Positions 62,664-64,000 of a stretch of DNA of 64,000 nt are shown here, in pieces. This DNA is from Iphinoe sp. HA4291-MV1 (GTDB lineage Bacteria > Cyanobacteriota > Cyanobacteriia > Cyanobacteriales > Nostocaceae). The DNA lies in assembly GCA_019359415.1 (NCBI GenBank), contig JAHHHH010000005.1, positions 1 to 64,000 on the forward strand, read 5' to 3'. The notes beneath the pieces are model-generated. The model was not told the DNA's origin and did no database searches. It saw only the letters and a list, made by a program, of their open reading frames with translations. The stretch's first letter is position 1. Each line of letters opens with the position of its first letter. The translations under genes and the position numbers were made by a program.

Positions 62664-63763
62664 TGACTAACTACAAACTACCGCAATGGTTAAGTTTGAG
62701 CCTAGCATTTCCCCTTGCTATACTCAATGGTTGGGTATTGCTTCTGGTTGTGCAGTATTTTCAACCTTTGGTTAGTATCTTTGTCGCTGCCAGTTTGCTA
62801 GCTTTTGTTTTAGACTATCCAATTCGGTTTTTTCAGCAACAAGGGGTAAAACGCAACTTCGCTGTGGGAAGTGTGTTGTTGTTAACTGTAGTCATTGTCG
62901 TAGCTTTAACTCTCACGTTAGTTCCCTTGATTCTGCAACAGCTCAATGAGCTGGCTAATTTTTTGCCAAGTTGGATTGATTCTGGAATGCAACAACTTCA
63001 AGCTTTCCAAGATTGGGCTGCAACCCAACAGCTTCCCGTGAATTTGAGTGGCTTATTGACTCAACAGGTAGACAGATTATCCAATCAACTCCAATCCTTA
63101 ACTGGTCAAGTTCTTGGTTTTGCTGTAGATACCATTGGTAGTGTAGCCAATGTGCTGTTGACGGTCGTGTTGACAATCTACTTAGTGTTGAATGGAGAAC
63201 GTCTTTGGGATGGAATTTTCCAGTGGTTTCCGCCTCGTATAGGTTTGCAAGTACGGCAATTGGTACGTGAAGACTTTCAAAATTACTTTATTGGTCAAGC
63301 AACATTAGGTGCTTTACTAGCACTTGCTTTGATACTTGTCTTTTTAGCACTGCGAGTTCCTCTAGCTTTACTTTTTGGCATCATAATTGGATTCTTTTCT
63401 TTATTCCCCTTTGGTACAGGTATAGGTATTGCTATAGTCAGTTTGTTGGTGGGATTGCAAAACTTTTGGTTAGGAGTTGAAGTTCTAGCCGTTGCAGTGA
63501 TGATTGACCAAGTGAATACTAACTTCGTTGCTCCGCGCCTTTTGGGGAATTTGACTGGCTTAAATCCCGTGTGGGTTGTCATTTCCTTGCTATTGGGAAC
63601 GAAACTGGGAGGACTGCTGGGTTTGTTGGTTGCTATACCCATCGCCAGTTTTATCAAAGATGTGGCAGATAGCTGGCGTGCTGGAGGATTTAATCAGGTA
63701 GAAGATGATGTCGAATCTGAAACAGTAAAGGTAGTGAGTGATACAGCAAGAATATACAGCTAA
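62663..63763 (+). CDS. AI-2E family transporter (PerM-like)
   Basis: The 366-residue membrane protein has about eight helices with family motifs: ILNGWVLLLVVQYFQPLVSIF at the start, GIIIGFFSLFPFGTGIGIAI (about 245-264) and DQVNTNFVAPRLLGNLTGLNP. The family covers putative autoinducer-2 exporters and Na+/H+ antiporters. The substrate is unknown. It overlaps the NUDIX stop by one base. Confidence 0.9.
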   Translation: MTNYKLPQWLSLSLAFPLAILNGWVLLLVVQYFQPLVSIFVAASLLAFVLDYPIRFFQQQGVKRNFAVGSVLLLTVVIVVALTLTLVPLILQQLNELANFLPSWIDSGMQQLQAFQDWAATQQLPVNLSGLLTQQVDRLSNQLQSLTGQVLGFAVDTIGSVANVLLTVVLTIYLVLNGERLWDGIFQWFPPRIGLQVRQLVREDFQNYFIGQATLGALLALALILVFLALRVPLALLFGIIIGFFSLFPFGTGIGIAIVSLLVGLQNFWLGVEVLAVAVMIDQVNTNFVAPRLLGNLTGLNPVWVVISLLLGTKLGGLLGLLVAIPIASFIKDVADSWRAGGFNQVEDDVESETVKVVSDTARIYS

Positions 63764-63795
63764 AATTAAGGATACAGGAAAAAGAAAAACTAACA

Positions 63796-64000
63796 ATGCT
63801 GGCTAGCTATATTGACCAAGCAATGGAACTGGCAGTCTATGAAATTATTGAAGATGATGGAACTTACTGGGGTGAAATTCCCCCTTTACAGGGAGTTTGG
63901 GCGCGCCATCAAACTTTGGAAGGCTGTCGGCGTGAATTAAAAGAAGCTTTAAGCGACTGGTTAGCGCTGCGATTACGTTTGGGATTAATGATTCCTGAAA
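63796..64000 (+). CDS. HicB-like antitoxin (cut by window edge)
   Basis: The visible 68 codons encode MLASYIDQAMELAVYEIIED followed by GTYWGEIPPLQGVWA and LEGCRRELKEALSDWLALRL, the HicB fold. The frame is open to the right edge. It starts 32 bp after the transporter. A hicA toxin may follow outside the window. Confidence 0.75.
   Translation, partial: MLASYIDQAMELAVYEIIEDDGTYWGEIPPLQGVWARHQTLEGCRRELKEALSDWLALRLRLGLMIPE

Noticed and set aside
1-64000. tRNA or rRNA genes
   Set aside because: I scanned by eye for cloverleaf-type sequences (GGTTCGA/TTCAAATC loops with CCA-side stems) and rRNA landmarks and saw none; a covariance search would be decisive.

Overview
The window is chromosomal DNA of a cyanobacterium, most likely a filamentous Nostocales-type genome. 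This rests on frequent GCGATCGC (HIP1-like) octamers, the chlorophyll cyclase factor Ycf54, a Psb35-like photosystem II protein, a folD-crtE-PAP2 carotenoid/folate group, a fused pyrF-pyrE gene, a XisI protein, multi-PAS signalling proteins, and many short dispersed repeats (heptamer runs, hairpins, MITE-like elements). I recognise no rRNA or tRNA gene and no CRISPR array.

Layout. 1-10300: a DNA phosphorothioation (Dnd) island with dndB on the minus strand, dndC-dndD on the plus strand, then a decayed IS5-type element, a duplicated 5' fragment of dndE, an inverted DUF433/DUF5615 toxin-antitoxin-like pair, intact dndE and a Dnd-associated methyltransferase. The left edge holds the 3' end of a tnpB gene. 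10400-16500: AmpG-like permease, dienelactone hydrolase, a TnpB-type transposon relic, GNAT acetyltransferase, HEAT-repeat protein and a sorbosone-dehydrogenase-like lipoprotein. 16900-28700: a lipoxygenase with unusual iron ligands, an EAL response regulator beside a 1352-residue CBS/7xPAS histidine kinase, a GH10-like hydrolase and a TIGR03279-type radical SAM protein. 29000-33800: an orphan FecCD permease, a second DUF433 gene fused to toxin and xisH debris, xisI, rsmB, a TerB-like protein and Psb35-like protein with a coding minisatellite.

33900-45350: pyrFE, a truncated molybdopterin oxidoreductase with its cytochrome b partner, a truncated hemagglutinin start, an AbrB/VapC-type pair, phytase-like esterase, ABC exporter, DedA, MFS and ABC-2 permeases. 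45400-51150: two copies of an EACC1 plus caspase module (the first broken, the second intact with TPRs), a NmrA-like oxidoreductase, a frameshifted hicA beside hicB, and nested MITEs. 51300-64000: mostly housekeeping genes: pdxJ, a pathogen-related NTF2-like protein, ycf54, divergent PAP2, crtE, folD, a TrkA-type regulator, a cation/proton antiporter, NUDIX, an AI-2E transporter and a truncated HicB-like gene at the right edge.

Two themes tie the window together. First, genome defence and conflict genes (Dnd, EACC1-caspase, several toxin-antitoxin pairs) sit among broken genes. Second, short repeats have been inserted between genes and also in frame inside several otherwise intact proteins (RsmB, XisI, the PAS kinase, GNAT, MFS). 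Several intergenic spacers carry MITE-like elements in which the same inner hairpin recurs inside unrelated outer terminal repeats, two of them flanked by 9-11 bp direct duplications.
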